40,841 nucleotides of DNA, taken from the NCBI GenBank assembly GCA_030039005.1, contig JASHQT010000105.1, positions 1 to 40,841 on the forward strand, written 5' to 3'. The notes beneath the pieces are model-generated. The model saw only the letters and a program-made list of their open reading frames with translations, searched no databases and was not told the origin of the DNA. Every line of letters begins with the position of its first letter. The stretch's first letter is position 1. A program made the translations under genes and the position numbers. Positions 24,801-33,157 of the stretch are shown piece by piece. Source of the stretch: Bryobacteraceae bacterium (GTDB taxonomy: Bacteria > Acidobacteriota > Terriglobia > Bryobacterales > Bryobacteraceae).

Positions 24801-25067
24801 ATGAAAATGCTAGCTACCATCGTTCTGGGTGGAGTTTTGTGCGTCGCGGGTGCTTTTGGTGAGACAATTCCGCAATCTGACGGGACGGCCAAGAAAGCAA
24901 CTCCATCACTCCCATTCCGCCCTTACCAAAAGAGACCACTTGGCACGGCCACCCCTTCCCGCGGAATAGCCGCCACAGTGGCCACGCCGAAGTTACCCTT
25001 CCGGCCCGACCAAAAGAGACCCACCGGCTCGGCGAACCAACCGGATAAAGCCGAAGCGTCGCGTTGA
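24801..25067 (+). CDS. small secreted protein with repeated LPFRPxQKRP motif
   Basis: An 88-residue protein with an AGAGGA ribosome binding site and ATG at 24801. Residues 1-20 are a signal peptide (MKMLATIVLGGVLCVAGAF). The mature part, about 65 residues, holds two copies of a motif, LPFRPYQKRPLGTATP and LPFRPDQKRPTGSAN, about 35 residues apart. It is strongly basic and proline-rich with no cysteine, so it looks unstructured. I know no family for it. It is divergent from the PPIase gene (239 bp between starts) and convergent with the BON gene. Confidence 0.6.
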   Translation: MKMLATIVLGGVLCVAGAFGETIPQSDGTAKKATPSLPFRPYQKRPLGTATPSRGIAATVATPKLPFRPDQKRPTGSANQPDKAEASR

Positions 25068-25098
25068 TAAGCGCGGCGCAGCGAGCTGCCGCTTTTAG

Positions 25099-25122
25099 AG
25101 CCGGGTGCGGAGGCATCCGGCT
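25099..25122. terminator. strong hairpin between convergent genes
   Basis: A ten-pair stem (AGCCGGGTGC with GCATCCGGCT, one G-U pair) around a GGAG loop, placed between the stops of the small secreted protein (25067, plus) and the BON protein (25141, minus). There is no clear U-tract on either strand, so it may be a bidirectional terminator or an RNA-stabilising structure. Confidence 0.5.
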
Positions 25123-25140
25123 AGGTTCGCGAATCCGCCG

Positions 25141-25512
25141 CTAGGGCTCTTCATCGCCGTTCCCGCCGGCCTTCACCTGCACACGCCGCGGCTGGCCGGG
25201 CTTGCCCGCAGCGCTGTCGCCGGTAACCTTGATATTATTCACCACGTGAATGGCCCCGGCGGCCTTGGCCATTCGCGTGGCCGCGCCTTTGTGCTGCATC
25301 ACCGCGGTGGTGCCGGTCCAGGTGGCTACACCGTCCTTGACATGAACCTGCAAGCCGTCCTTCCCGATTTTCGATTTGGCCAGCTTGGCTTTGATGGTGG
25401 CTTCGATTTCGGCGTCGCTGAACTTGCCTTGGCTGTGCGACATGGTGAGCGGCCCAGCCAGCAGGGACCACGCGCCGATCAGGAGACACAACAGACGAGA
25501 GAGTTTTTTCAT
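25141..25512 (-). CDS. exported BON-domain protein
   Basis: A 123-residue protein with a signal peptide (MKKLSRLLCLLIGAWSLLAG). A single BON domain follows: SDAEIEATIKAKLAKSKI, then VHVKDGVATWTGTT and GAIHVVNNIKVTG, which is the alpha-beta-beta pattern of OsmY-type lipid-binding domains. The tail is Pro/Lys/Gly-rich. Such proteins act at the cell envelope, often in stress. The rpsU terminator lies 50 bp upstream, so it has its own promoter. Confidence 0.85.
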   Translation of the reverse strand: MKKLSRLLCLLIGAWSLLAGPLTMSHSQGKFSDAEIEATIKAKLAKSKIGKDGLQVHVKDGVATWTGTTAVMQHKGAATRMAKAAGAIHVVNNIKVTGDSAAGKPGQPRRVQVKAGGNGDEEP

Positions 25513-25561
25513 GCCCTCTCAGTGCGTGGTCGAATACCAAATTCGCACGGAAAATACGAAA

Positions 25562-25582
25562 GCCCCGGAACGTTGCCGGGGC
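25562..25582 (-). terminator. Rho-independent terminator of rpsU
   Basis: On the minus strand a GCCCCGG/CCGGGGC stem with a seven-base loop is followed by TTTCGTATTTT, 30 bp past the rpsU stop. Confidence 0.8.
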
Positions 25583-25612
25583 CTCGCCAACAGAACAGGA
25601 TTTCGCCGAACG

Positions 25613-25810
25613 CTATTCGACGTCCTTGCTTCTCTTCTTGCGGTTGCGCTTGCGCGCCAGCGCCTCCTTGGTGCGCTTCTTTTCGCCGGGCTTCAGATAA
25701 AACGAATGCCGCTTGATCTCTTTGATGATGTCCTCTTGCTGGACTTTGCGCTTGAAGCGCCGCAACGCGCTTTCGAGCGTTTCGCCCTCCTGGACATGGA
25801 CTTCAGCCAA
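25613..25810 (-). CDS. rpsU: 30S ribosomal protein bS21
   Basis: A 65-residue basic protein of the small ribosomal subunit, needed for initiation. It has the family's features: VQEGETLESALRRFKRKVQQ, then IIKEIKRHSFYLKPGEKKRTK and a Lys/Arg tail. The start is a TTG preceded by an extended GAGGAGGTGAG ribosome binding site. Followed by a clear terminator. Confidence 0.95.
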   Translation of the reverse strand: MAEVHVQEGETLESALRRFKRKVQQEDIIKEIKRHSFYLKPGEKKRTKEALARKRNRKKRSKDVE

Positions 25811-25952
25811 TGAAAACTCACCTCCTCGGGCCGAGTGGGGAACTCGTCCAAGGTTTATGATACCGCGCTCTCGGTCGGTTAGGTCCCCGAGGTGCCTGGG
25901 CGCGGAATCCAGGTGAGCCAGGCAAGCTGCCAGAGGATGACTGGCGCTGCCT

Positions 25953-25979
25953 GCAATTGGGGAAGCAATTGGCTAGAAT
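25953..25979 (+). promoter_or_regulatory. putative promoter with 8-bp direct repeat upstream of the kinase gene
   Basis: GCAATTGG occurs at 25953-25960 and 25965-25972, 12 bp apart, followed by a -10-like TAGAAT at 25974-25979. The expected transcription start is only about 10 bases before the kinase ATG at 25995. The -35 hexamer is weak, which would fit control by an activator or an alternative sigma factor (inference). Confidence 0.3.
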
Positions 25980-25994
25980 TGTGTAATTTCCCAA

Positions 25995-28900
25995 ATGACC
26001 GCCGAACGGTGGGAACAAATTAAGGTTCTGGTTGACCGCGTTTTGGATCAAGACGCCGGAACGCGGTCGTCATTCCTCCAGGAAGCCTGCGGCGGCGATA
26101 GGGATTTACGTGCGGAAGTGGACCGGCTGGCCGGAGAATTCGAAAAAGCCGGGGCGTTTCTGGAGACCCCGGCAGTGGAGTTCCGCGTTGGACTGACGGC
26201 CGGAGACGTGATCGCCGGAAGGTACCGAATCTCGGCGCTGCTGGGGCGCGGCGGCATGGGCGAAGTCTACCGGGCGGAAGATCAATTGCTTCACGAAACG
26301 GTTGCTCTCAAAACTCTGCGCATCGATTTGTCGCAAAGCGAAGTGATCGCCCGGCAGTTCCAGAAGGAGATCCAGCTTGCCCGTAAGGTTACGCACCCGA
26401 ATGTGTGCCGCATATATGATGCCGGCGAATATGTGCATCCCAGGTGTAGCGGTGCCTCAGTCCAGTTTTTCAGCATGGAGCTGGTCGAGGGGGAGACGTT
26501 AAGCTCCATAATTCGGGCCGGGGGGCGCCTCTCGCGCGTTCGCGCCTTCCCTATTGCCCGTCAGATGGCCCAGGGCTTGGCCGCGGCGCACCAGGCCGGT
26601 GTCGTCCATCGCGATTTCAAGAGCAGCAACGTATTGGTTGCCGGCCCAGCCGGCGCCGAACGGGTGGTCATCACCGATTTCGGGTTGGCGCGCTTCGACC
26701 CTAGACAAGACGAAAAGACATCGCCAGGCACGGACTCCTCCGCCGGCTTCGGCCTGGCCGGTACGTTCGCCTTCATGTCGCCCGAACAATTGGCCGGAGA
26801 GCCGGTAACGTCGGCCTCCGACATTTATGCTTTCGGCATCGTTCTGTTCGAGATGGCTACGGGTAAGTTGCCGTTCGACGACCGCCACATCATTCAGGGC
26901 GCCATGCAGCGCGTCGGCGAGCCCTCGGAGTTCCTACGGGCCCGGTTGAGCGCTGTGGATCCTCGCTGGACGATGGCCATCGAGCGATGCCTCCAGACCG
27001 ATCCCAAACGGCGCTTCCCGTCCGCGGCGGCGTTGGCGGAATGGTTTTCAGACTCCCAATTCCGGATGCCGCGGCTGTATTGGACGCGGCGGCGGTGGAT
27101 GGCCTCCGGTGGCATCGCACTATCGGCCGTTGCGGGCGCCGCTGCCATCTGGACGTGGGTGCATCGGCCTTATGTGCCCCCGCCAACGGCGCTGGAGTGG
27201 TATGAGCGTGGCGAAAGCGCGCTGGACTCCATGACGTTTGGAGCGGCCCGCAAGGCGCTGGAACAAGCGGTTGCCGCCGATCCGAAGTTCGCGCTGGCGC
27301 ATGCCAGCCTGGCTTGGGCGTACGCGGAGTTGGACGATTCCGAGCACGCCGATGCCGCGATGCTCGCCGCGTTGACCGCTGCCGGCCAGACCAGGCTTTT
27401 GAGCGGCGATGCACTGCGATTGCGGGCGCTTCAGTACGTAGTGGCGCGGGATTTTAGCAAGGCCGCTGAGCTGTTTGGGAGCCTCGAATCCCTGGCCGAA
27501 CCGGGAGCGCGAGCCTCGGCCGCCCTCAAGACCGGATGGATGCTCGAAAGGGCGGACAAAACGCCGGAGGCGATTCAGTCTTACCGCCGCGCCCAGGGGT
27601 TCAGCACCAAGTTCGCGGCGCCACTGCTGCGCTTGGCCGTGCTGCTGGCGCGCCTGCGCCGCATCCCCGAGGCCCTGGCGCAGTTCGATCGGGCGGAAGC
27701 CCTGTACAATGCCTCCAGCGATTACGAAGGTCTCACCGAGACCTTGTATCAGCGCGCCACCACACTCACCCGTTCCGGGCGCAGCGCCGAGGCGCTTCCG
27801 CAGATCCACCGGGCTCTCGCAATCACCGCGACCACCGCGAACCAGGATCAGCGGATCCGCCTCATGCTGCTGGAAAGCGTAGCCTACCGGAACCTCGACG
27901 ACACGGCCAAAGCGCTTTCGGTCTCGGAGTCCGCGGTTCAGTTCGCCATCGAGCACGGTATGCAGGCGATCGCAGGCCGCGGATTGATCGACCTGGGAAA
28001 TGTTTTTTTCGTGCGCGGCGAGCGCGAGCCGGCCGAACAAAATTTTCAACGTGCTCTCAGTCTCGCGCGTCAAGGGAAGGCGCACCAGAGCGAGGCTCGC
28101 GCCAATCTTTCGCTCGGCTCTTTACGTGCGCAATATGACGAGTCCGCCCAGGCCGGTCCCTACGTGGAAGCGGCGTTGGCCTTTTATCGTCCCAACGGAT
28201 TCCGCCGCGAGTCCGCACAGGCCCTGCTGTTGTTGGGAACGATTCATGTGGATATGGCGCAGTATGACCAAAGCCAAAGAGCCCTGCAGGACGCGCTGGT
28301 GGAAACCGCACAACTTGGGGATCCCGGCCTGGAAGGCCAAATTCACGGGGAACTCGGTCAAGCATACTGCGCGCAAGGAGCGTGGCCCCGCGCCGTTGAC
28401 GAATATGAAACCGCCCGCCGTTTCATCCGCGGGGGCCTGACTCTCGCCTACAATTTGGTCGACCGCGGCAGTGTGTACTGGCGCCTGGACCGGGTGGCCG
28501 AGTCCGAACAGGCGTTTCGCGAAGCCGGGGATCGCATCCAGCGCTTGCAAGGGAGCCAGGACCAATTGCGCGTGCGTCTGCTCGCATATCGCGCGGAAAT
28601 GGCGTACGGATTAGGGCGTTTCCGCGAGGCGTCGGCTTTGGCGCGCCAGGCCACCGCCACCGCGGCCGATTCCACATCCATCGACGCGCGCAATGTGGCG
28701 TTGATCAGTGCGCTGGCTGCCCTGCGCACGGCCGGTGGCGGCAGCGAACGTGCGAATTCAATCATCGTGAGCCTGGATCAAGATCGCAAACTGGCCGAGG
28801 CTGCCCGGGCCAGGCTGTTGCTCGCCGAAGCGTTGCTCACGCTGCGCCGCGCTCCCGCGGCATTCGCTTTGGCGTCCGCCTCGCTTGAGTTTTTCGAGTC

Positions 28901-29120
28901 CCGCTCCATCTACGAGAGCCTATGGCGCGTGCGCCGCGTGATGGCCATGGCGGACTCCGATGCCTCCGCGTCAGCCGAGCAGTGGGCGGCTGCGGGGAAG
29001 GCTCTGCAGGCGATGCAAGAGCAGTGGACCCGAGGAAGCCTCGAGGCGTACGCCAGAGTCTTGCAACAATCCGGAATTTCTCTGTCATGGTTTTTAACGG
29101 ATCCGCGCTACCAAAGATAA
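25995..29120 (+). CDS. membrane Ser/Thr protein kinase with C-terminal TPR array
   Basis: A 1041-residue protein. Residues 1-60 are the helical leader common in acidobacterial kinases. The kinase domain (about 77-350) has all key residues: GRGGMGEV (84-91), Lys106 in ALKTL, catalytic HRDFKSSN (205-212), DFG (228-230), MSPEQLAG (261-268) and DIYAFGIVLFEMATG (276-290). One membrane segment spans about 369-389. The remaining 650 residues are TPR repeats (for example YQRATTLTRSGRSAEALPQI) expected outside the membrane, acting as a sensor or docking scaffold. HRD carries Phe after the Asp rather than Leu/Ile. The following small gene is 24 bp away and probably cotranscribed; an ECF sigma gene lies beyond it. 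Confidence 0.92.
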   Translation: MTAERWEQIKVLVDRVLDQDAGTRSSFLQEACGGDRDLRAEVDRLAGEFEKAGAFLETPAVEFRVGLTAGDVIAGRYRISALLGRGGMGEVYRAEDQLLHETVALKTLRIDLSQSEVIARQFQKEIQLARKVTHPNVCRIYDAGEYVHPRCSGASVQFFSMELVEGETLSSIIRAGGRLSRVRAFPIARQMAQGLAAAHQAGVVHRDFKSSNVLVAGPAGAERVVITDFGLARFDPRQDEKTSPGTDSSAGFGLAGTFAFMSPEQLAGEPVTSASDIYAFGIVLFEMATGKLPFDDRHIIQGAMQRVGEPSEFLRARLSAVDPRWTMAIERCLQTDPKRRFPSAAALAEWFSDSQFRMPRLYWTRRRWMASGGIALSAVAGAAAIWTWVHRPYVPPPTALEWYERGESALDSMTFGAARKALEQAVAADPKFALAHASLAWAYAELDDSEHADAAMLAALTAAGQTRLLSGDALRLRALQYVVARDFSKAAELFGSLESLAEPGARASAALKTGWMLERADKTPEAIQSYRRAQGFSTKFAAPLLRLAVLLARLRRIPEALAQFDRAEALYNASSDYEGLTETLYQRATTLTRSGRSAEALPQIHRALAITATTANQDQRIRLMLLESVAYRNLDDTAKALSVSESAVQFAIEHGMQAIAGRGLIDLGNVFFVRGEREPAEQNFQRALSLARQGKAHQSEARANLSLGSLRAQYDESAQAGPYVEAALAFYRPNGFRRESAQALLLLGTIHVDMAQYDQSQRALQDALVETAQLGDPGLEGQIHGELGQAYCAQGAWPRAVDEYETARRFIRGGLTLAYNLVDRGSVYWRLDRVAESEQAFREAGDRIQRLQGSQDQLRVRLLAYRAEMAYGLGRFREASALARQATATAADSTSIDARNVALISALAALRTAGGGSERANSIIVSLDQDRKLAEAARARLLLAEALLTLRRAPAAFALASASLEFFESRSIYESLWRVRRVMAMADSDASASAEQWAAAGKALQAMQEQWTRGSLEAYARVLQQSGISLSWFLTDPRYQR

Positions 29121-29144
29121 GGAACAACAATTTGAGGAGGAAAC

Positions 29145-29660
29145 ATGAAACTAAAACGGGGAGTCAAGAGCGGTGCACCGGTCATCATTGACGACGACGG
29201 CAGTGGAGGACTGGAGGGCAAACGGAGCAGGAACCAAACGTTTCGCTTGTTTCTGTTCATCCCCTTGACGGTCTCTGCAACGCCACTGAAACAAGGACAG
29301 CCCATCACGTTCTCCGGCTCGATCGATACGGTGACGGTGACATTTAAGGGCCCCGGAGCGCCGTCGACGTCGGTATCCTTAAGCAACGTATTCCGGTGTT
29401 CCATTCTAGCCGTGGGACTCAACAATTCGGCTCCGAAGGGGATTACCATCTTGAGCCAGAATGGCCAGGTGACCATTACTCCCGACGACCAGTTGCAAGA
29501 CGACGGCCAGTTCAATAACTCGGAAAAGTACGAAGATCCCAACACGGGAAATTTCGTTTCCGCGGTTTTCGAATCCCGGAGCGCCAACGGGCAGGTGGAG
29601 ATGCATCACTACATGCCGGGCGGTGGAGGTCAGATTAGCTTTACGATCAATATCGTGTAG
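29145..29660 (+). CDS. hypothetical beta-rich 171-aa protein downstream of the kinase
   Basis: A 171-residue protein with a near-perfect GGAGGAAAC ribosome binding site at ATG 29145, 24 bp after the kinase stop. The N-terminus is basic and polar (MKLKRGVKSGAPVIIDDDGS) and no signal peptide is evident, though RLFLFIPL is hydrophobic. The rest alternates Thr/Val/Ser strands (VTVTFKGPGAP, ITILSQNGQVTITPDD) and ends in GGGGQISFTINIV. There is a single Cys. I do not recognise the family. Its position suggests a kinase substrate or output protein, but this is inference only. Its 3' end faces that of the sigma gene (21 bp between). Confidence 0.65.
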   Translation: MKLKRGVKSGAPVIIDDDGSGGLEGKRSRNQTFRLFLFIPLTVSATPLKQGQPITFSGSIDTVTVTFKGPGAPSTSVSLSNVFRCSILAVGLNNSAPKGITILSQNGQVTITPDDQLQDDGQFNNSEKYEDPNTGNFVSAVFESRSANGQVEMHHYMPGGGGQISFTINIV

Positions 29661-29681
29661 CCGGGCGAGCGTCCGCGGCGG

Positions 29682-30260
29682 CTAGTCCCGCCGGGCCTCC
29701 GGCTTCAGCTCGCCGTGCAGCCACGCCCGGGCCACCTTCCAGTCGCGAATGACGGTCCGCGTGGACACGCCCAGCACTTCGGCGATCTCGCCGTCGGTGA
29801 GGCCGCCGAAGAACTTCATCTCGACGATGCGGCATTGCCGGGGATCCCACTCGGCCAGCCGCGTGAGCGCCTCGTCGATGGCCAGCACCTCCTCCAAGCG
29901 GTCCTCGGAGATCGCCAGCGCATCCGTCAGCTCCACCTTGATGCGGGCTCCGTCGCGCTTGGCGGCCCTGTGCATCCTTCCGTAGTCCACCAGAATCCGC
30001 CGCATGCACTGCGCCGCCAGCGCGTAGAAGTGCGTCCGGTTGCGCCAGTCGACTTCCGTCGTGCCCAGAAGTTGGAGATAGGCTTCGTGCACCAGCGCCG
30101 TGGCCTGCAGTGTATGGCCGGCGCGCTCACGCGCTAGGTACCGCCCCGCCATGCGGCGCAATTCCGGATAAACCGCCTCCAGCAGCCGCGATTCGGCATC
30201 GCTATTTCCCGCGCGCAGCTCGGCCAGCAATCGCGTGATTTCTCCCGGCGACGAATCCAT
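29682..30260 (-). CDS. ECF sigma factor (TIGR02999-type)
   Basis: A 192-residue RNA polymerase sigma factor. Region 2 is visible as ELRRMAGRYLARERAGHTLQ then LVHEAYLQLLG, and region 4 as LTDGEIAEVLGVSTRTVIRDW, a clear helix-turn-helix. The pattern, with THFYALAAQCMRRILVDYGR in between, is that of the TIGR02999/Sigma70_ECF group, which in Acidobacteria and Planctomycetes is commonly encoded next to Ser/Thr kinases and is thought to be regulated by phosphorylation rather than by an anti-sigma factor. No anti-sigma gene is seen here. It is convergent with the kinase unit and divergent from the secreted protein at 30348 (87 bp between starts). Confidence 0.92.
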   Translation of the reverse strand: MDSSPGEITRLLAELRAGNSDAESRLLEAVYPELRRMAGRYLARERAGHTLQATALVHEAYLQLLGTTEVDWRNRTHFYALAAQCMRRILVDYGRMHRAAKRDGARIKVELTDALAISEDRLEEVLAIDEALTRLAEWDPRQCRIVEMKFFGGLTDGEIAEVLGVSTRTVIRDWKVARAWLHGELKPEARRD

Positions 30261-30347
30261 GTCATTCCAGTGTCACACCCGGTACGCCGATTCCGCTCTG
30301 TCCAGTAGCGGCGCGCAACCGCAAATCCAACAACGGAGATTTATTTT

Positions 30348-31772
30348 ATGACCAGCTTACTTCGTCACGGCCCGGCCGTGCTCGTACTGTCCGCCTCGCT
30401 GCTATGCACCGTGGGACTAGCCTTGGGTGCGGGCTCGGATCAAATGATCCTCGACACGCCAAAAGCCGGCAGCGCCATGATCACCGGCCAGGCTCCGGCC
30501 GGTACTCAGTCCGTCGTGATTACGCGGACACGCAAAGACGGCTCCAAGGACGTCCAGACTGCTACTCCGGACCCCAACGGCAACTTCTCTACCAGCCTTT
30601 CCTCCAGCCCGGTCGGAAACGGGGACAAAGTCATGGCATCCGCCGTCGCCCAAACCCTTCCCGCGGTTGCAAGCATTGCACCCGGCCCACCGCTGACCAT
30701 CACCTTCCAAAGCGCCCTCTCGCAAATGCCGGGACCCATCACCATCCAGATCGCCTCCAACAATCAAAGCTCTTCCTGGCCCACAGGCTTCCTCGGAACG
30801 CATACCGGTAAGGTGACCGATTCCAAGACCATTCAACTCGACGGCCAGGTACCAGCGCCTTCGAAGGACGCCGACTTGAGCCAGCTCACCATCACCACCA
30901 GCCCTGGAGCGGCCGATAGCTCTACGATCAACGCCTCGGTGTTGAACTTCGGGCGATTCGAGGCTTATGCCTACTTTGGCGGCGCTTTTTCCGGGGACTT
31001 CTCGAAAAAGGATCCCTACCTGGACTTTTTCACAGAGGGCTACTACGTTAAGAAGCGTCATACGGTGGCCGTGACGTTCTTCGACACGCGTCTCACCCAG
31101 ATTCCGACCACAACGACCAGCTCGTCATCGACCGCCACGCAAAACTCCGGGAGTTCAGCTCAACTGCGGCAAGGCGCCCTCACAGCCCACGACTCCACGG
31201 GATCGACGGGCAGCCAAAGCACCGATTCGTCTTCGTCTTCCGATCAAACCGCCAGCGCGTTTAATACAGCCGCCAAGTCCATCGACATCCAAGGCGGCGG
31301 CTACTGGGCTCCCTATATCCCCGATCACTTCACCTGGAGTAATCAACCATCCGGCGATTACGGTTTCATCCCCTCCCTGTTATTCAAAGGAGGCGGCCGC
31401 GGATCTTTAGACGGTGTGGTCAATCCCGATCAGCTCTCATTTCCCGGGCAGGATAAGGCGTTCTTCACTTACTATGGCGGCGGAACGCGATTGGCATTGG
31501 TGCAGTGGCATCGATCTGAATCGGAAGCACACCAGACTCTGAGCTACGTCGATTTCACCTTCGGCAAGGACCGTCTCTACGACTTTGTCGCGGATGGAGT
31601 CCGGCATTACGGCCTGCGAAAAATGGTCGAAGCCCGGCTCAATATTCCAAGCCTGAATGTGCGCGTGGGCGCTGACCTTAACCTTGGCCAAGGCCAGAAC
31701 GAGGTACGGATATTGGTGACCACGAGCGCAGTTTCGCTGCTGAAATCGTTGCTCGGCCAGCCGTCGAACTAA
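30348..31772 (+). CDS. secreted protein of unknown function
   Basis: A 474-residue exported protein: signal peptide MTSLLRHGPAVLVLSASLLC (cleaved near ALGAG), an Ig-like N-terminal region with a possible carboxypeptidase-regulatory-type turn (MILDTPKAGSAMITGQAPAG, DPNGNFSTSL), a Thr/Ser-rich low-complexity segment at about 255-305 (TTTTSSSSTATQ, STDSSSSSDQTAS), and a C-terminal beta-rich part with YGGGTRLALVQWHRS and RLNIPSLNVRVGADLNLG that could form outer-membrane strands. I do not recognise it. GGAG lies ten bases before the ATG. It diverges from the sigma gene and may be among its targets. Its stop overlaps the convergent xseA stop by 4 bp. Confidence 0.7.
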   Translation: MTSLLRHGPAVLVLSASLLCTVGLALGAGSDQMILDTPKAGSAMITGQAPAGTQSVVITRTRKDGSKDVQTATPDPNGNFSTSLSSSPVGNGDKVMASAVAQTLPAVASIAPGPPLTITFQSALSQMPGPITIQIASNNQSSSWPTGFLGTHTGKVTDSKTIQLDGQVPAPSKDADLSQLTITTSPGAADSSTINASVLNFGRFEAYAYFGGAFSGDFSKKDPYLDFFTEGYYVKKRHTVAVTFFDTRLTQIPTTTTSSSSTATQNSGSSAQLRQGALTAHDSTGSTGSQSTDSSSSSDQTASAFNTAAKSIDIQGGGYWAPYIPDHFTWSNQPSGDYGFIPSLLFKGGGRGSLDGVVNPDQLSFPGQDKAFFTYYGGGTRLALVQWHRSESEAHQTLSYVDFTFGKDRLYDFVADGVRHYGLRKMVEARLNIPSLNVRVGADLNLGQGQNEVRILVTTSAVSLLKSLLGQPSN

Positions 31773-33127
31773 CCGCCGGATTTCAGCACGCGGGCTGCCA
31801 AGCGGCCCCGTGCCACGCGAAGGTCGATTCTCGAATCCGCCGGCGCATCGGCTGGTTGCTTCACGATCGCACCCTGGTCGTTCGTGACGATCGCGTAGCC
31901 GCGCTCCAGAATCTTCAGCGGGCTAAGCTGCGTCAGGTGCGCGATCAAGGGACTCAACCGCCCGTGCGCCCGCGCCAGGCGCAGATGAATCAGCTGCGCC
32001 GCGGCTGCATCGGCCGCCTCCAGCCTCTGCCGCGCCCGGGCCATCCGCAAGCGCAAATCCAGGCTCCGCAGCCGGGCCGTCCAGTCTTCCAGGCGCTTGC
32101 GACGCGCTGACGCAGCCGCCTGGACGCGACTCCGCAGCCGGTAATCGAGCTCGTCCACCCGCTGCTGCATCCGGCCGACGTTGCGGTGCACGATGGCCGA
32201 TGCCCGCTCCACGCCGCGCTCGTGCAGCGCGCGCGCCGCCATCGCCAGGCGATAGCGCACGCTTTGCAGCAGCTTATGATCGAACACGTCGAGTTGTTCG
32301 AAAATCTGCTCGCGCGGGCAGATCACTAGCTCCGCCGCGGCCGATGGCGTGGCGGCGCGGAGATCGGCGACAAAATCGGCGATCGTAAAATCGGTCTCGT
32401 GTCCGACGGCCGAAATCACCGGCACGGGGCTGGCCGCGATCGCCCGCGCTACCGCTTCTTCATTGAACGTCCACAGATCTTCGAGCGATCCGCCGCCGCG
32501 CGCTACAATCACTACCTCCGGCCATCCGGAATGGCTGAAGTACTCGATACCCCGGCACATCGCCTCCACCGATCCCTCGCCCTGCACCAGCGCCGGATAA
32601 ATGCGCAGATGCAACCCGGGGAAGCGCCGCGAAAGAATCTCCGTGATGTCGCGCACCACCGCGCCCTGGGGCGACGTCACGATGCCGATGCGCCGCGGAA
32701 GCCGCGGAATCGGGCGTTTGCGTTCGGCGTCGAACAGGCCTTCCGCGGCCAGCTTCTTCTTGAGTTGCTCGAACGCAAACTGGAGCGCCCCGTGGCCTTG
32801 CGGCTCGATGGCCTCCACCAGAAGCTGGTATTCGCCGCGCGCTTCGTAGACGTCGATGTGGCCGCGCGCCAGCACCGCCATTCCGTCCTGCGGCTTGAAT
32901 TTCAAATAGCGCAGCGATTGCCGGAAGCACACGCAGCGCAATTGCGCCTCGTGGTCCTTCAGCGTGAAATAACAATGCCCGCTCGCGGCCGTCTTCGACC
33001 CCGAGATCTCGCCCGCCACCCAGACATCGTCGAACTCATCGCCCAGCAGCCCGCGAATCCGCGCGTTCAATTCGGCGACGGTGAACGTCTTGCGAACCGG
33101 GCCCCAAGCCAGGGCGAGCTGTTCCAT
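31769..33127 (-). CDS. xseA: exodeoxyribonuclease VII large subunit
   Basis: A 452-residue nuclease subunit that, with XseB, degrades single-stranded DNA to oligonucleotides. The N-terminal OB fold (VWVAGEISGSKTAASGHCYF, LRCVCFRQ) is followed by the catalytic region IGIVTSPQGAVVRDI, VVIVARGGGSLEDLWTFNEE and AVGHETDFTIADFVADLRA, then a long coiled-coil of Arg/Ala helices and the C-terminal GYAIVTND. Length is normal. No xseB is visible next to it. The cytochrome c gene is 30 bp upstream on the same strand. Confidence 0.95.
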   Translation of the reverse strand: MEQLALAWGPVRKTFTVAELNARIRGLLGDEFDDVWVAGEISGSKTAASGHCYFTLKDHEAQLRCVCFRQSLRYLKFKPQDGMAVLARGHIDVYEARGEYQLLVEAIEPQGHGALQFAFEQLKKKLAAEGLFDAERKRPIPRLPRRIGIVTSPQGAVVRDITEILSRRFPGLHLRIYPALVQGEGSVEAMCRGIEYFSHSGWPEVVIVARGGGSLEDLWTFNEEAVARAIAASPVPVISAVGHETDFTIADFVADLRAATPSAAAELVICPREQIFEQLDVFDHKLLQSVRYRLAMAARALHERGVERASAIVHRNVGRMQQRVDELDYRLRSRVQAAASARRKRLEDWTARLRSLDLRLRMARARQRLEAADAAAAQLIHLRLARAHGRLSPLIAHLTQLSPLKILERGYAIVTNDQGAIVKQPADAPADSRIDLRVARGRLAARVLKSGG

Positions 33128-33157
33128 TGGTGCAATGCCGGCGAAGGCTCGCGCCCG

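Noticed and set aside
25099..25122. Hairpin resembling the conserved GAGCC...GGTTC motif of bacterial group II introns
   Set aside because: The right arm does not match, no reverse transcriptase or domain V is nearby, and a simple convergent-gene hairpin explains it.
27120..28085. 321-aa minus-strand open frame within the kinase gene
   Set aside because: Shadow of the TPR-coding region, no start signal or motif.
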